Part shown: piece after piece, positions 13,001 to 23,064 of the stretch
How positions within the stretch are numbered: the first letter of the stretch is position 1
How the letters are laid out: each line of letters begins with the position of its first letter
Source of the DNA: Streptomyces sp. DHE7-1
Lineage (GTDB): Bacteria > Actinomycetota > Actinomycetes > Streptomycetales > Streptomycetaceae
Direction of reading: 5' to 3'
DNA: 64,000 bases
NCBI GenBank assembly: GCA_016432725.1
Contig: JACJDG010000003.1
Location: 6,416,001-6,480,000, forward strand
Notes under the pieces: model-generated
What the model saw: the letters and a program-made list of their open reading frames with translations, nothing else
What the model was told of the DNA's origin: nothing
The model's database searches: none
Program-made: the position numbers and the translations under genes

Positions 13001-16000
13001 GCGTGGACCGGGTCGGGGTGGACGACGACTTCTTCGCCCTCGGCGGGGACAGCATCCGCTCGATCCAGGTGGTGACCCAGGCCCGGCATGTGGGTCTGAG
13101 TGTCAGGGCGCGGGATGTCTTCGAGGCCCGTACCGTCGCCGGACTCGCTCTGCTGGCCGGCGCCAGTGGTGGTGCTGAGGACCGTGTCGTGCTGGAGGAA
13201 CTGCCGGGGGGTGGGGTCGGTGAGGTGGGGCTGCTGCCGATCGGCCACTGGATGCTCGACCGGGAGGGCTCGCACGGCCGTTACGGGCAGTGGATGGTGC
13301 TGGACCTGCCCGCGGGCATCGACCATGACGGTCTTGTCGCGACGTTGTCGGCGGTCGTGGACCGGCACGACATGTGGCGCTCCCGCCTGATCCCCGGACA
13401 CGTCCACGGCAACGGCAGCGGGGAGCAGTCGAAGCTGGTCGTCGACGAGCCCGGTTCCATCGACATATCGACACTGCTGCATCGCGTCGTCTGCGACGGC
13501 GGCAGCGACGAGAAGGCCTGGGGCGAACTGATCTCCGCGGAGCTGGACCGCGCCCTTAACCGTCTGGACCCCGCCGCCGGGACCATGCTGCAGTTCGTCT
13601 GGTTCACCCCGACCGGCACCGGCACCGGCACCGGCACCGGCACCGGCACCAGCACCGGCACCGGCGCTGACGTGGGCCGCCTTCTCGTCGTCGCCCACCA
13701 CCTCGTCGTGGACGGCGTCTCCTGGCGCATCCTCGTCCCGGACTTCATCGAGGCGTGGCAGGCCGTCGAGGCGGGCCGCGCCCCCTCCTGTCCCGTGTCG
13801 GCACGTCGGTCCGACGCTGGAGCGCGGCCCTGGCCGAGGATGCCCGGAGTCCCGAGCGCGTCGCCGAACTGGACCACTGGACGTCGGCCCTCGCCGCCCC
13901 CGACCCCGCCCTCGGCTCCCGGCGCCTCGACGCCTCGCTCGACACCACTGCTACGGCGGACCGGGTGCGGGTGCGGTTGTCCGCCGAGGTGACCGAGACG
14001 CTGCTGACGCGGCTGCCGGAGGTGTTCCGCTGCGGCCCCGACGACGCCCTGCTGACCGGTGTCGCGCTGGCCGTGGCGGCGTGGCGGCGGTCCCGGGGCG
14101 GTTCGCAGCAGTCGGTGCTCGTGAACATGGAGGGCCACGGCCGCGAGGAGGACGTGGTCCCGGGCGCGGATCTGTCGCGGACCGTCGGCTGGTTCACCAC
14201 GCTCTACCCGGTGCGGGCCGACGTCGCCGGGATCGATCTCGACGACGCCTTCGCCGGCGGCCTCGCCGCAGGCCGGGCAATCAAGGCGGTCAAGGAGCAG
14301 CTGCGCGCGGTCCCCGACAAGGGCATCGGCTACGGCCTGCTGCGCCACCTCAACCCCGACACCGCCCCCATCCTTACCCAACTGCCCACCGGGCAGATCG
14401 GCTTCAACTACCTCGGCCGGTTCTCCGGCGCCGAGATGCCCGAGAGCCTGCGGGGTCAGGGCTGGACGCCCGTCGCGACACTGGAGGGCGTGTCCGCCGA
14501 GTTCGACGCCGACATGCCGCTCGCGCACGCCCTCGACATCAACGCCGTCGTCACCGACTCCGCCGAAGGCGCCTCCCTGCAGGCGACGTTCGCCTACGCG
14601 ACCGGCGTCCTGACCCGCGACGAGGCTCAGGCGCTCGCCGATCTGTGGGTGGAGGCGCTGACCGGTCTCGCCCGGCATGCCGCCGTCGACGGTGCCGGCG
14701 GGCTCACGCCCTCGGACCTGCCGATGGTGTCGCTGTCCCAGCTCGAGATCAATGTTCTGGAGGCCCGGCACCAGGACGTGGCGGACGTCTGGCCGCTGAC
14801 GCCCATGCAGTCGGGTCTGCTGTTCCACGCGATGCTCGCCGGTCGCGAACTGGACCCGTATCAGATGCAGTTCGCGATGCACCTGGACGGCGTGGTCGAC
14901 CCGGCGCGGATGCGGGCGGCCGGGCAGGCGCTGCTGGACCGGTACCCGAACCTGCGGGTCGCGTACGGTTTCGGCTCGGACGGGGAACCGGTGCAGATCG
15001 TGCCGGCCCGGGTCGAGCTGCCGTGGGAGGAGATCGACCTGCGGGACCTGCCCGAGGGCGAGCGGGAGGCCCGGCTGGCGGAGCTGCTGGCCGCCGACCG
15101 GCGGGACCACTTCGACGTGCTGGCGGCGCCGCTCGTCAGGATGAAGCTGATCCGGGTCGGTGAACGGCGCTTCGAGCTGGTGCTGATGGCCCACCACCTG
15201 CTGTTCGACGGCTGGTCCACTCCGCTGCTGATGCAGGACCTGATGGGTCTGTACGTCGAACACGGGGACGGGTCGGCGCTGCCGAGGGCCCGGAACTACC
15301 GGGACTTCCTGAAGTGGCTGACCCGGCAGGACCGTGAGCTGTCCGCGCGTACCTGGGCCGGCGAACTCGCGGGCGTGACCGAGCCGACGCTGCTCGCGCC
15401 GCGGGCCCGGCAGGCGGACACGGACGGCGGGATGGGCCGTCACCAGGTCGGCCTGGCACCGGAGCGGGCGGAGGCGCTGATCCGGCGCGCCGCCGAGCTG
15501 GGCGTGACCGTCAACACCGTCGTGCAGGGGGCCTGGGCGATCCTGCTCGGTCAGCTGACGGGCCGTACGGACGTGCTGTTCGGCATGACCGTCTCCGGCC
15601 GCCCGCCCGCCGTGCCGGGTGTCGACGCGATGATCGGGCTGTTCATCAACACGCTTCCGGTCCGGGTCCGTCACCAGCCCGGAGACTCGTTGGCCAGGGT
15701 GCTGACGGACCTGCAGGACCGGCAGGCCGCGCTGCTCGACCACCATCACCACGGCCTGGTCGACATCCAGAAGTCCACCGGCCTGTCCACCCTGTTCGAC
15801 ACCATCGTGGGCTTCGAGTCCTATCCGGTCGACAAGGAGGCGCTGACCCGGCCGATCGGTGACTCCGGACTCACCGTCAGCCGGTCGACCCCCGTGGACG
15901 GCACGCACTATCCGCTCACCCTGATGGCGGCGCCCGAGCCGCTGCGGATGTCGCTCCAGTACCAGCGGGCCGTCTTCGACCCGGCCACCGTGGAACGGAT

Positions 16001-19000
16001 CTCCGAGCGCTACGTCCGGGTGCTGGAACAGATCGTCACCGACCCGTCCGTGGCGGTCGGCGCGATCGACGTCCTCACCCCCGCCGAGCGGGCCCTCGTG
16101 GTGGAGGAGTGGAACGACACCGCGCGACCGGTGGCCGGCACCACGCTGGCCGGTCTGTTCCAGGCCGTCGTGACGGCGTCGCCGGACGCGGTGGCCGTCA
16201 CGGACGGCATCCGGTCGCTGACCTACGCCGAGCTGGACGCCCGTGCGGGCGTGCTCGCCGCGGAACTGGCCGAGGCCGGTGCCGGCCCCGACCAGGTGGT
16301 CGCGCTTGCGACACGGCGCTCCGTGGACTACGTGGTGGGGCTGCTGGCCGTGATCAGGGCGGGGGCCGCCTACCTGCCCATCGACCCCCAGTACCCGGGG
16401 CCGCGCGTGGCGTTCATCCTGGACGACGCCCGTCCCGTGGTGATCCTCACCGACCGCGAGACCGATGCCGGACTGCCCCGGTCGGAGGTGCCCAGGATCC
16501 ACCTCGACGCCGGACGGACCGCCGGGTCCCGTCCGGCCCCGGACCGGCGCCCGGCTCCGCTGCCGGAGCACCTGGCCTACGTCATCTACACCTCCGGTTC
16601 CACCGGTACGCCCAAGGGTGTCGCCATCACCCACCGCAACGCCGCCGACATGGCACTGCACGGCTGGCCCGAGCCGGGCGGCCGGACCCTGCTGCAGTCC
16701 TCGATCTCCTTCGACGCGTCGGCGTTCGAGACCTGGCCCGCCCTGCTGGGCGGCGGCACCCTGGTGATCGGCCCGGCCGACGCCGGAGACGTCGACGCGC
16801 TGGCCCGGGTCGTCGCGGAGCAGCGGGTGACGGCCCTGTTCGCGGTGCCCGCGCTGCTGGAGATGCTCGCCGCGGACGATCACGAGCTGACATCCCTGGA
16901 GCGGGTCGTCACCGGCGGGGACGCGGTCTCGGCGCGGGTGATCGAGGAGTTCCAGCGCAGGCGTCCCGGTGTCGACGTCGTCAACGCCTACGGCCCGACC
17001 GAGATCACCGTCGACGCGACGTACCACACCGTGTCGGACCCGGGGCAGCTGCCGTCCGGTGCCGTCCCGATCGGTGCGCCGCTGCCCAACACCCGTGTGT
17101 ACGTGCTGAGTCCGGGGCTCGTGCCGGTCCCGCCCGGAGTGGTCGGTGAGCTGTACGTCGCCGGTGCCGGGGTGGGGCGCGGGTACCGGGGGCGGCCGGG
17201 GCTGACCGCGCAGCGGTTCGTCGCCGACCCGTTCGACCCGGCGGGCGGCCGGCTGTACCGGACCGGCGACCTGGTGCGCTGGAACGGTGACGGCGAACTG
17301 GTCTTCGCCGGGCGCAGCGACGACCAGGTCAAGATCCGCGGTTTCCGGATCGAGCCGGGCGAGGTCGAGTCGGTGCTCGCCGGGCATCCGGCCGTCGGGC
17401 AGGCCGTGGTGGTCGCCCGGGATGCCGAGACCGGCCCCGGGACCCGGGACCTGGTCGGGTACGTCGTACTGGACAGGGAGGCCTCGCTGGTCCGCCGGGA
17501 GACGGTGGAGGAGGAGTCGGTCGGCCAGTGGACGGAGGTGTACGACGACCTCTACGCCCACAAGGAGGCGTACATCGCCGAGGAGGCCGGCTCCGGGGCG
17601 GAGGCGCCGCCGGCCGAGTTCGGGGAGAACTTCCAGGGCTGGCACAGCAGTTACTCCGGGGCGCCGATCGAGCTGAGCGAGATGCGGCAGTGGCGGTCCG
17701 CGGCCGTCGACCGCATCCGGGCCCTCGCGCCGTCCCGGGTGCTGGAGATCGGTGTCGGCTCGGGTCTGCTGCTGGCCCCGCTGGCCCCCGAGGTGGACGA
17801 GTACTGGGCGCTGGACTTCTCGCGCGCCACCATCGAGTCGCTGAAGGCGCAGATCGGCGCGCTGGACGCGCCGTGGGCCGACCGGGTCCGGCTGGAGACC
17901 CGGCGGGCCGACGACATCGACCACCTGCCGGCCGGGTACTTCGACACGATCGTCGTCAACTCGGTGGTGCAGTACTTCCCCAACGCCGGCTATCTCATCG
18001 ACGTCCTCGACAAGGCCCTGAGGCTGCTGGCGCCGGGCGGCTCGGTGTACCTCGGCGACATCCGCAACCACACGCTGCTGCGCGAGTTCGCCACCGAGGT
18101 GCAGTTGGCGCGCGCGGACGCCGGCACCACCGTGGAGCAACTGCGCGAGCGGGTGCGGCTGGAGATCCTGGCCGAACGCGAACTGCTGCTGGCCCCGGAG
18201 TTCTTCACGGCTCTGCCCCGGCTGCTGCCCACGATCGGCGCGGTGGACATCCGGCTGAAGGACATGGACGCGGCCAACGAGTTGAGCCGGTACCGCTACG
18301 AGGTGGTGCTGCGCAAGGAGCCGGCCGAGGTGACCTCCCTGGCCGGTGTCGCACCGGTCGCCTGGGACGGGTTCGGCTCGCCCGAGGTGCTGCAGCGGTT
18401 CCTGGCCGAGCAGCGGCCGGAGAGCGTGCGGGTGAGCGGTATCCCGCACCCGGAGGTGCGGCCGGTGACCGACACGGTCCACCGGCTGGACACCGCCCCG
18501 GGGCGGCTGCCCGCCGCCGAGGTCCAGCGGCCCGACGGCGACGGGGCGACGCTCACGCCGGGCGATGTGCGCCGGCTGGGGGAGGAGCTCGGCTACCGGG
18601 CCGTCGTCACCTGGTCGGCCGTGCCCGGCCGGATGGACGCGGTCCTGCTGCGGACGGGTGCGGAAATTCCGCTCACGGACGTCTTCCTGCCGGCCGGTCC
18701 GGTGACCGTGCTGTCCGAACACGTCAACGACCCGGACGCCGCGGGGCGCGTCGACGACCTGCGCCGCTTCATGGCCGACCGGCTGCCCAACTACATGGTC
18801 CCGGCGGCGTTCGTCGTGCTGGACCGGCTGCCGCTGATGCCGAACGGCAAACTGGACAAGGCGGCCCTGCCGTCCCCGGTCATCACCGGCAACGCCTACC
18901 GGGCACCGCGCACGGTGGAGGAGGAGGTGCTCGCGGGTGTCTTCGCGGAGGTGCTGGGCGTGGACCGGGTCGGCATCGACGATGACTTCTTCGCGCTCGG

Positions 19001-19871
19001 CGGGCACTCCCTGCGTGCCACCCGGCTGATCGGCCGGATCCGGGGCGCCCTGGGCGTGGAGGTCCCGCTGCGCGCCGTCTTCGAGTCCCCGACGGTCGCT
19101 GGACTCACCGCGCACCTGCGGCCGGGCGCCGGGACACAGAACGCCGACCCGTTCGCGGTCGTACTGCCGCTGAAGAGCGACGGCACCCGCAATCCGGTGT
19201 GGTGCCTGCACCCCGGCGGCGGTCTGAGCTGGGCCTACCTCGGTCTGTCGGCGAGCTTCCCGGACCGGCCCGTCAACGGTGTCCAGGCCCGCGGCTTCGA
19301 CGGGGTGACCCCGCTGCCCGAGTCCATCGACGCGATGGCCGAGGACTACCTGGAGCAGATCCTCGGCATCCAGCCCGACGGGCCGTTCCATCTGCTCGGC
19401 TACTCGTTCGGCGGCGTCCTCGCGCACCTGATCGCGGTGAAGCTGCGCCGGCGCGGCCTCGAGGTCGGCATGCTCGCCCTGCTGGACGCCGCGCCGCGCA
19501 ACGGCGCGGACGCCTACGAACGGGCCGACTACGAACGGCTCATGCGCGCCGAACTGGAGAAGTACTTCGGCGCGATGCGCGGCGGCGACGAGTACCTGCA
19601 GATGATCGACGTCGCCACGGGGATCATCACCGACCACCACGAGAAGCTGCAGTCGTTCGTCTCCCCGGTGTACGAGGGCGACGCCCTGCTGTTCACGGCG
19701 ATGCTGGGGCGCGGGCCGGACGACCCGGCCGGCCGGGAGAAGTGGCGGGAGCACATCACCGGCACGCTCACCGAGCACGAGGTGGCGTGCACCCACCACG
19801 ACATGCATCTGCCGGAGAGTGCCGCGTTCATGGGCGCGATCATGAACAGGGAGCTGGACGGCCGCGCGTGA
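10007..19871 (+). CDS. NRPS subunit 2 (terminal): C-A-PCP-E-C-A-NMT-PCP-TE
   Basis: Terminal peptide synthetase. Start ATG 10007 follows a GAGAGG ribosome site. Approximate extents: C 10007-11230 (HHIAGDA, last Gly replaced), A4 11340-12930, PCP 12950-13170 (GGDSI), E 13220-14640 (HHLVVDG), D-accepting C5 14790-16080 (HHLLFDG), A5 from 16130 interrupted by an N-methyltransferase at about 17520-18340 (SAM motif LEIGVGSG) and resuming to NGKLDK near 18845, PCP 18900-19120 (GGHSL), TE 19180-19860 (GYSFGG nucleophile). A4 shares the Thr-like pocket DFWSVGMVHK with A2 of NRPS 1. A5 reads DAFFVGAVDK, which I cannot assign; its residue should be N-methylated. The TE should release or cyclise the chain. 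Five one-base deletions are suspected near 11740, 12026, 12240, 12466 (in a T pair) and 13783 (C run); bridging them restores all domains. A hairpin terminator follows. Confidence 0.92.
11231..12751 (+). repeat. Duplicated adenylation-domain segment, copy 2
   Basis: Partner of 3666-5185. Both copies share two apparent one-base losses (GGGGG where the frame needs six G, around 12025 and 12238), while other losses are private to one copy. This fits assembly or consensus error in a repeat, not two functional lesions. Codon use is as atypical as in copy 1. Confidence 0.93.
13611..13668 (+). repeat. Hexanucleotide ACCGGC repeat coding Gly-Thr, expanded copy
   Basis: About eight ACCGGC-type units, with one ACCAGC variant, encode a Thr-Gly run in the NRPS 2 epimerase just before HHLVVDG. 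The array is about twice as long as its paralogue at 6121-6158, so it looks like a length-variable minisatellite in a surface loop. Confidence 0.85.
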
Positions 19872-19899
19872 CACGGTGAGGGCGGGGCCGGGAAACGCG

Positions 19900-19930
19900 A
19901 CGAGGTGGGCCGACTGCCGGCCCACCTCGT
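19900..19930 (+). terminator. Hairpin terminator after the NRPS genes
   Basis: A perfect 12-bp stem (19900-19911 with 19919-19930) closes a 7-nt loop 28 bp after the NRPS 2 stop. There is no U tract, as is usual for actinomycete terminators. Confidence 0.8.
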
Positions 19931-19954
19931 GGAACTGCCGTGCGCGGAGCGCCG

Positions 19955-20133
19955 CTAGGGCCGGTCTGACAATTCCCGCCTGCCGCGCGACGCCATGCAC
20001 GCACTCTCGCCGCACCGGCCCCAGACCCGAGTACGTCCAGTACGCGGCCCTGGAGCCGGCCCGCCGAGAGCACGCACCTGACGCCGCCCGGCCGCCCTCC
20101 GGGCGACGACGCGAATTGTCAGACAGGCCCTAG
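19955..20133. mobile_element. 179-bp inverted-repeat element (MITE-like), no coding capacity
   Basis: The ends are 21-bp inverted repeats (19955-19975 and 20113-20133) matching at 20 of 21 positions, and both begin CTAGGGCC. The interior carries no credible gene. The right end supplies the stop codon of the neighbouring minus-strand gene. The termini resemble those of the 82-bp element at 30291-30372 (shared CTAGG..C.TGTC), which suggests one family of small non-autonomous elements. A bidirectional terminator function is also possible. Confidence 0.6.
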
Positions 20134-20792
20134 TCCGCCACGCCCTTCCGTTTCCGCTTGAGCAGCCGGCGCTCCTGGGCCGGGGTCAGTTCGTGCACCA
20201 CGAAGACGCTGCCGCAGACGGCGAGCCCGGTGACGTTGATCCGGTGCCTCGCCGAGTGAGCGGTGTTCGCCCGGTCCTGCTTGAATCCGCCGAGGACCCC
20301 GGTGCCCTCGACATGCACCTCCACGTCGTCCGGGACGACGACGTAGACGGTGCCGATCCACGACCTGACGTGAATGGTGGTCTCCGGGCCGGTGAATTCC
20401 GCCTCGCGCAGATCGATCACCCCGGAACCGACGACGGCGGTACCCCGGTACGAATCGCCCACCGTCCAGCGTCCCTTTCGGGCGAAACCGCTGAGAACAC
20501 CGGTGTCCTTTCCGACGGCCGGAGTTCGGTGGGTCCACTGGACCGGTTGCAGATCCTTCACCACGGCGTCGAGTTCGCTCCTGGTCCTGGCGCCGTAGAC
20601 CACTTCCAGACGCTGTTCCAACTCGTCCGTGGAAACGCGCCCGTCGGCCGTGGCCTCCTGCAGTACGGCGGCGGTCCGTTCCCGGTCGGCGTCCGAGGCG
20701 CGCAGGTCCGGCCGGGGTGAAAGGGACTTGCTTTCGGAGGAATCGGCGCGCGATTCTCCGGAGGGCTGAGGGGAGTCCATGCACCGGAGCAT
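20130..20792 (-). CDS. DUF1707 / LiaF-like cell-envelope protein
   Basis: Protein of about 220 residues. A hydrophilic N-terminus is followed by a DUF1707 domain (LRASDADRERT start, STDELEQRLE core, ending near SELDAVVKDL) and a C-terminal beta-rich segment like the LiaF/DUF2154 cell-wall-active domain (GVIDLREAEF, IGTVYVVVPDDVEV). No membrane helix is obvious. The start at 20792 is preferred because GGAAG lies 5 nt upstream; an ATG at 20780 is the alternative. Proteins of this type are common in Streptomyces and linked to envelope-stress sensing; no biosynthetic role is known. It is the only gene reading against the cluster in this part and diverges from the N-monooxygenase. Its stop codon lies in the inverted-repeat element. 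Confidence 0.85.
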   Translation of the reverse strand: MLRCMDSPQPSGESRADSSESKSLSPRPDLRASDADRERTAAVLQEATADGRVSTDELEQRLEVVYGARTRSELDAVVKDLQPVQWTHRTPAVGKDTGVLSGFARKGRWTVGDSYRGTAVVGSGVIDLREAEFTGPETTIHVRSWIGTVYVVVPDDVEVHVEGTGVLGGFKQDRANTAHSARHRINVTGLAVCGSVFVVHELTPAQERRLLKRKRKGVAD

Positions 20793-20935
20793 ACGCTTCC
20801 GCCGGCGGCCCGACCCGATCCTTGAACAGCTCTTGCCCTGAGGGAAGTTGACGCCTCTACGGCCTTGCCGCCCACGCTCCGGCGTGTCCTGTCGCGAGGC
20901 CGCCGGCGCTGTTCCCCGGCGGTCGCGGACCATCC

Positions 20936-20965
20936 TTGACCGCCGTCGCGGCCGGGTCCTACCGT
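20936..20965 (+). promoter_or_regulatory. Possible sigma-70-type promoter for the piperazate operon
   Basis: TTGACC at 20936-20941 and TACCGT at 20960-20965 are separated by 18 nt and lie 31 nt before the ATG at 20996. The match is plausible but only moderate in so GC-rich a context. The rest of the divergent 20793-20995 interval shows nothing else I can name. Confidence 0.4.
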
Positions 20966-20995
20966 GAACGAAATTGACGACGGGAGTAATGGTCC

Positions 20996-22353
20996 ATGCG
21001 AGCTGACGGAGTAAAAACGCATGACGTGGTCGGAATAGGTTTCGGACCCTCCAACCTGTCGCTCGCGACCGCTCTCGACGAACTCGGCGGAGAATCCGGC
21101 GGCCCGGCGATCGACGCCGTATTCCTGGAGAAACAACCCGCGCTCGGCTGGCACCGGGGAATGCTGCTGCCGGGCGCGAAGATGCAGATCTCGTTCCTCA
21201 AGGACCTGGTCACCTTCCGCAATCCCGCGTCGCCGTACAGCTTCGTCTCCTATCTGCACGCGAAGGGCCGGCTGGCCGCCTACGCCAACCGCAACGAATT
21301 CTTCCCCAGCCGCCGGGAGTTCCACGACTACCTCGAATGGGTCGAGGCCAGGTTCACCAAATACGTGACCTACGACTCCGAGGTCGTCTCGGTGCAGCCG
21401 CTGCGCGACGACCGCGGCCGCGTGGACCAGCTCCGGCTGCACGTCCGGGAGACCGGATCGGCGGACACCACCCGGGTCGTGCAGGCGCGGAACATCGTCG
21501 TCTCCACCGGCCTGGTGGCCCGGATGCCCGACGGCATCGGACACGGCCCCGGGGTGTGGCACAGCTCCGAGTACCTCACCAGGTTCCAGACGCTGGACGC
21601 CGCCCGGGTTCGCAGCGTGGCGGTCGTCGGCGCCGGGCAGAGCGCCGCGGAGATCGCCCGGCACGTCTACGACAACCTCCCCGACGCCGACGTGTACGCG
21701 ATCCTCTCCCCGCTGGGCTACACCGTCGCCGACAACACCCCCTCGCCAACCAGGTCTTCGACCCGGCCGCCGTGGACGACTTCTACTTCTCCTCCGACCG
21801 GGCCAAGGACGCCGTCTGGCACTACCACCGCAACACCAACTACTCCGTCGTCGACGACGAGTTGATCCGGGACCTGTACGAGCGCCAGTACGCCGACGAA
21901 CTCGGCCGCAGCACCCGCCTGAGGTTCCTGAACCTCAGCCGCGCGCAGTCCGCCGAGTCCTTCCACGGCCGCACCCGGGTCGCCGTCCAGTCACTGCGCT
22001 CGGGCGAGGTGGACCACCTCGACGTCGACCTCCTGGTGTGCGCCACCGGATACGACCCGATGGACCCCGCCGCCATGCTCGGCGACCTCGCCGGTCTCTG
22101 CCTGCGCGACGAGCGGGGGCGGCTGCGGCTCGACCGTGACTACCGCGTCGCGACCAGCCCCGAACTGGGCTGCGGCATCTACCTCCAGGGCGGCTCCGAG
22201 CACACCCACGGCCTGTCGTCCTCGCTGCTGTCCAACATCGCCGTACGCAGCGGTGAGATCGCCAACTCCCTGGCCCGCTACTGCGCCCGGCCCGCCGCCG
22301 AGGCGGACACCGCGGCCGGCCGCACCGACCTGACCGGCGTGAAGGTGATCTGA
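20996..22353 (+). CDS. L-ornithine/L-lysine N-monooxygenase, probable first step to piperazate
   Basis: Flavin-dependent N-hydroxylating monooxygenase of the SidA/IucD/PvdA family, about 452 residues after correction. Visible motifs: FAD-binding GIGFGPSNLSL near residue 14, NADPH-binding VVGAGQSAAE, and the C-terminal ATGYD signature. In siderophore pathways such enzymes feed hydroxamates, but the next gene, overlapping at TGATG, is a KtzT-like protein. The pair matches KtzI/KtzT, in which ornithine is N5-hydroxylated and then cyclised through N-N bond formation to L-piperazic acid. One C appears missing in the run at 21738-21742; the C-terminal half continues in the next frame. The GGAG ribosome site is weakly spaced at about 10 nt. 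The enzyme class is firm; ornithine is inferred from the neighbour. Confidence 0.9.
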
Positions 22354-23064
22354 TGCTGATTCCCCGATGTACCGGCCGCGCCGGGCGGGCGACGTCGTCG
22401 ACACCGTCCGCCGCAACCCGCTCGCCCTCCTCGTCTCGGGCGGCGACCGCACCCCGTACGCCACCCACGCGCCGATCGTCGTCGAGCGGCTCGACGACGC
22501 GCCCGGCGCGGAACAGCCGCTGGCCGGGGCCACGCTGCTGGGCCACATGAACCGGACGAACGACCACTGGCAGGCGCTCCAGGACGGCGCCGACGTCCTG
22601 GCCGTGTTCCAGGGACCGCACGCCTACGTCTCCCCGGCCGCCTACGACAGACGCCCGGCCGCCCCGACCTGGAACTTCGTCACCGTGCACCTGCGCGGAC
22701 GGCTGGAGCCGATCGCGACCGGCGACGCGACCCTCGACGTCGTCACCACCACGGTGCGGGAACTGGAGAAGGTCGCCGGCACCGGCTGGGACATGACCGC
22801 ATCCCTGGACTACTTCCGGAAGATCCAGCCCGGGGTGCGGGCGTTCCGGGTGCACGTCGAGTCGGTCGAGGCCATGTTCAAGCTCAGCCAGGAGCACACC
22901 CCGAGGTCCGCCGCTCGATACGCGACCACCTGTCGGCGAACGGCACCGGCCTCAGCCGTGAGCTGTCACAGGCCATGTGGGACGAGGAGTTCGGGGCCGA
23001 CGACCCGGCCGCGGCCCCGCGCACCTCCGGGGCCGGCGAGCCGGTGGGAGCGGCCGACCGATGA
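22353..23064 (+). CDS. Piperazate synthase (KtzT-like, PaiB-fold haem protein)
   Basis: About 237 residues after correction. The family is often labelled 'FMN-binding negative transcriptional regulator' (PaiB), but KtzT from the kutzneride cluster is a haem enzyme that closes the N-N bond of piperazic acid from N5-hydroxyornithine. Visible PaiB/KtzT hallmarks are the opening IPPMYRPRR, LLGHMNRTNDHW, YVSPAAY, PTWNFVTVHLRG and a C-terminal MFKLSQ. The His of GHMNR is a candidate haem ligand; this is inference. The start at 22353 overlaps the monooxygenase stop (TGATG), and the stop overlaps the next start (ATGA), so the operon is tight. Two C-run deletions are suspected, at 22362-22365 and 22899-22902; both are needed to join N-terminus, core and C-terminus. 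Confidence 0.85.

Noticed and set aside
13281..20015. Very long open frame (over 2200 codons) on the minus strand across NRPS 2
   Set aside because: It mirrors the third-position GC bias of the plus-strand NRPS, has no family motifs, and is rich in Arg/Gly/Pro/His. It is a shadow of the real gene.
20996..22353. Hydroxamate siderophore biosynthesis
   Set aside because: No IucA/IucC synthetase, hydroxamate acyltransferase, siderophore transporter or iron-box-like site is present nearby.
22353..23064. FMN-binding negative transcriptional regulator (PaiB)
   Set aside because: Same fold, but the overlapping N-hydroxylase gene and NRPS context fit a piperazate synthase much better.
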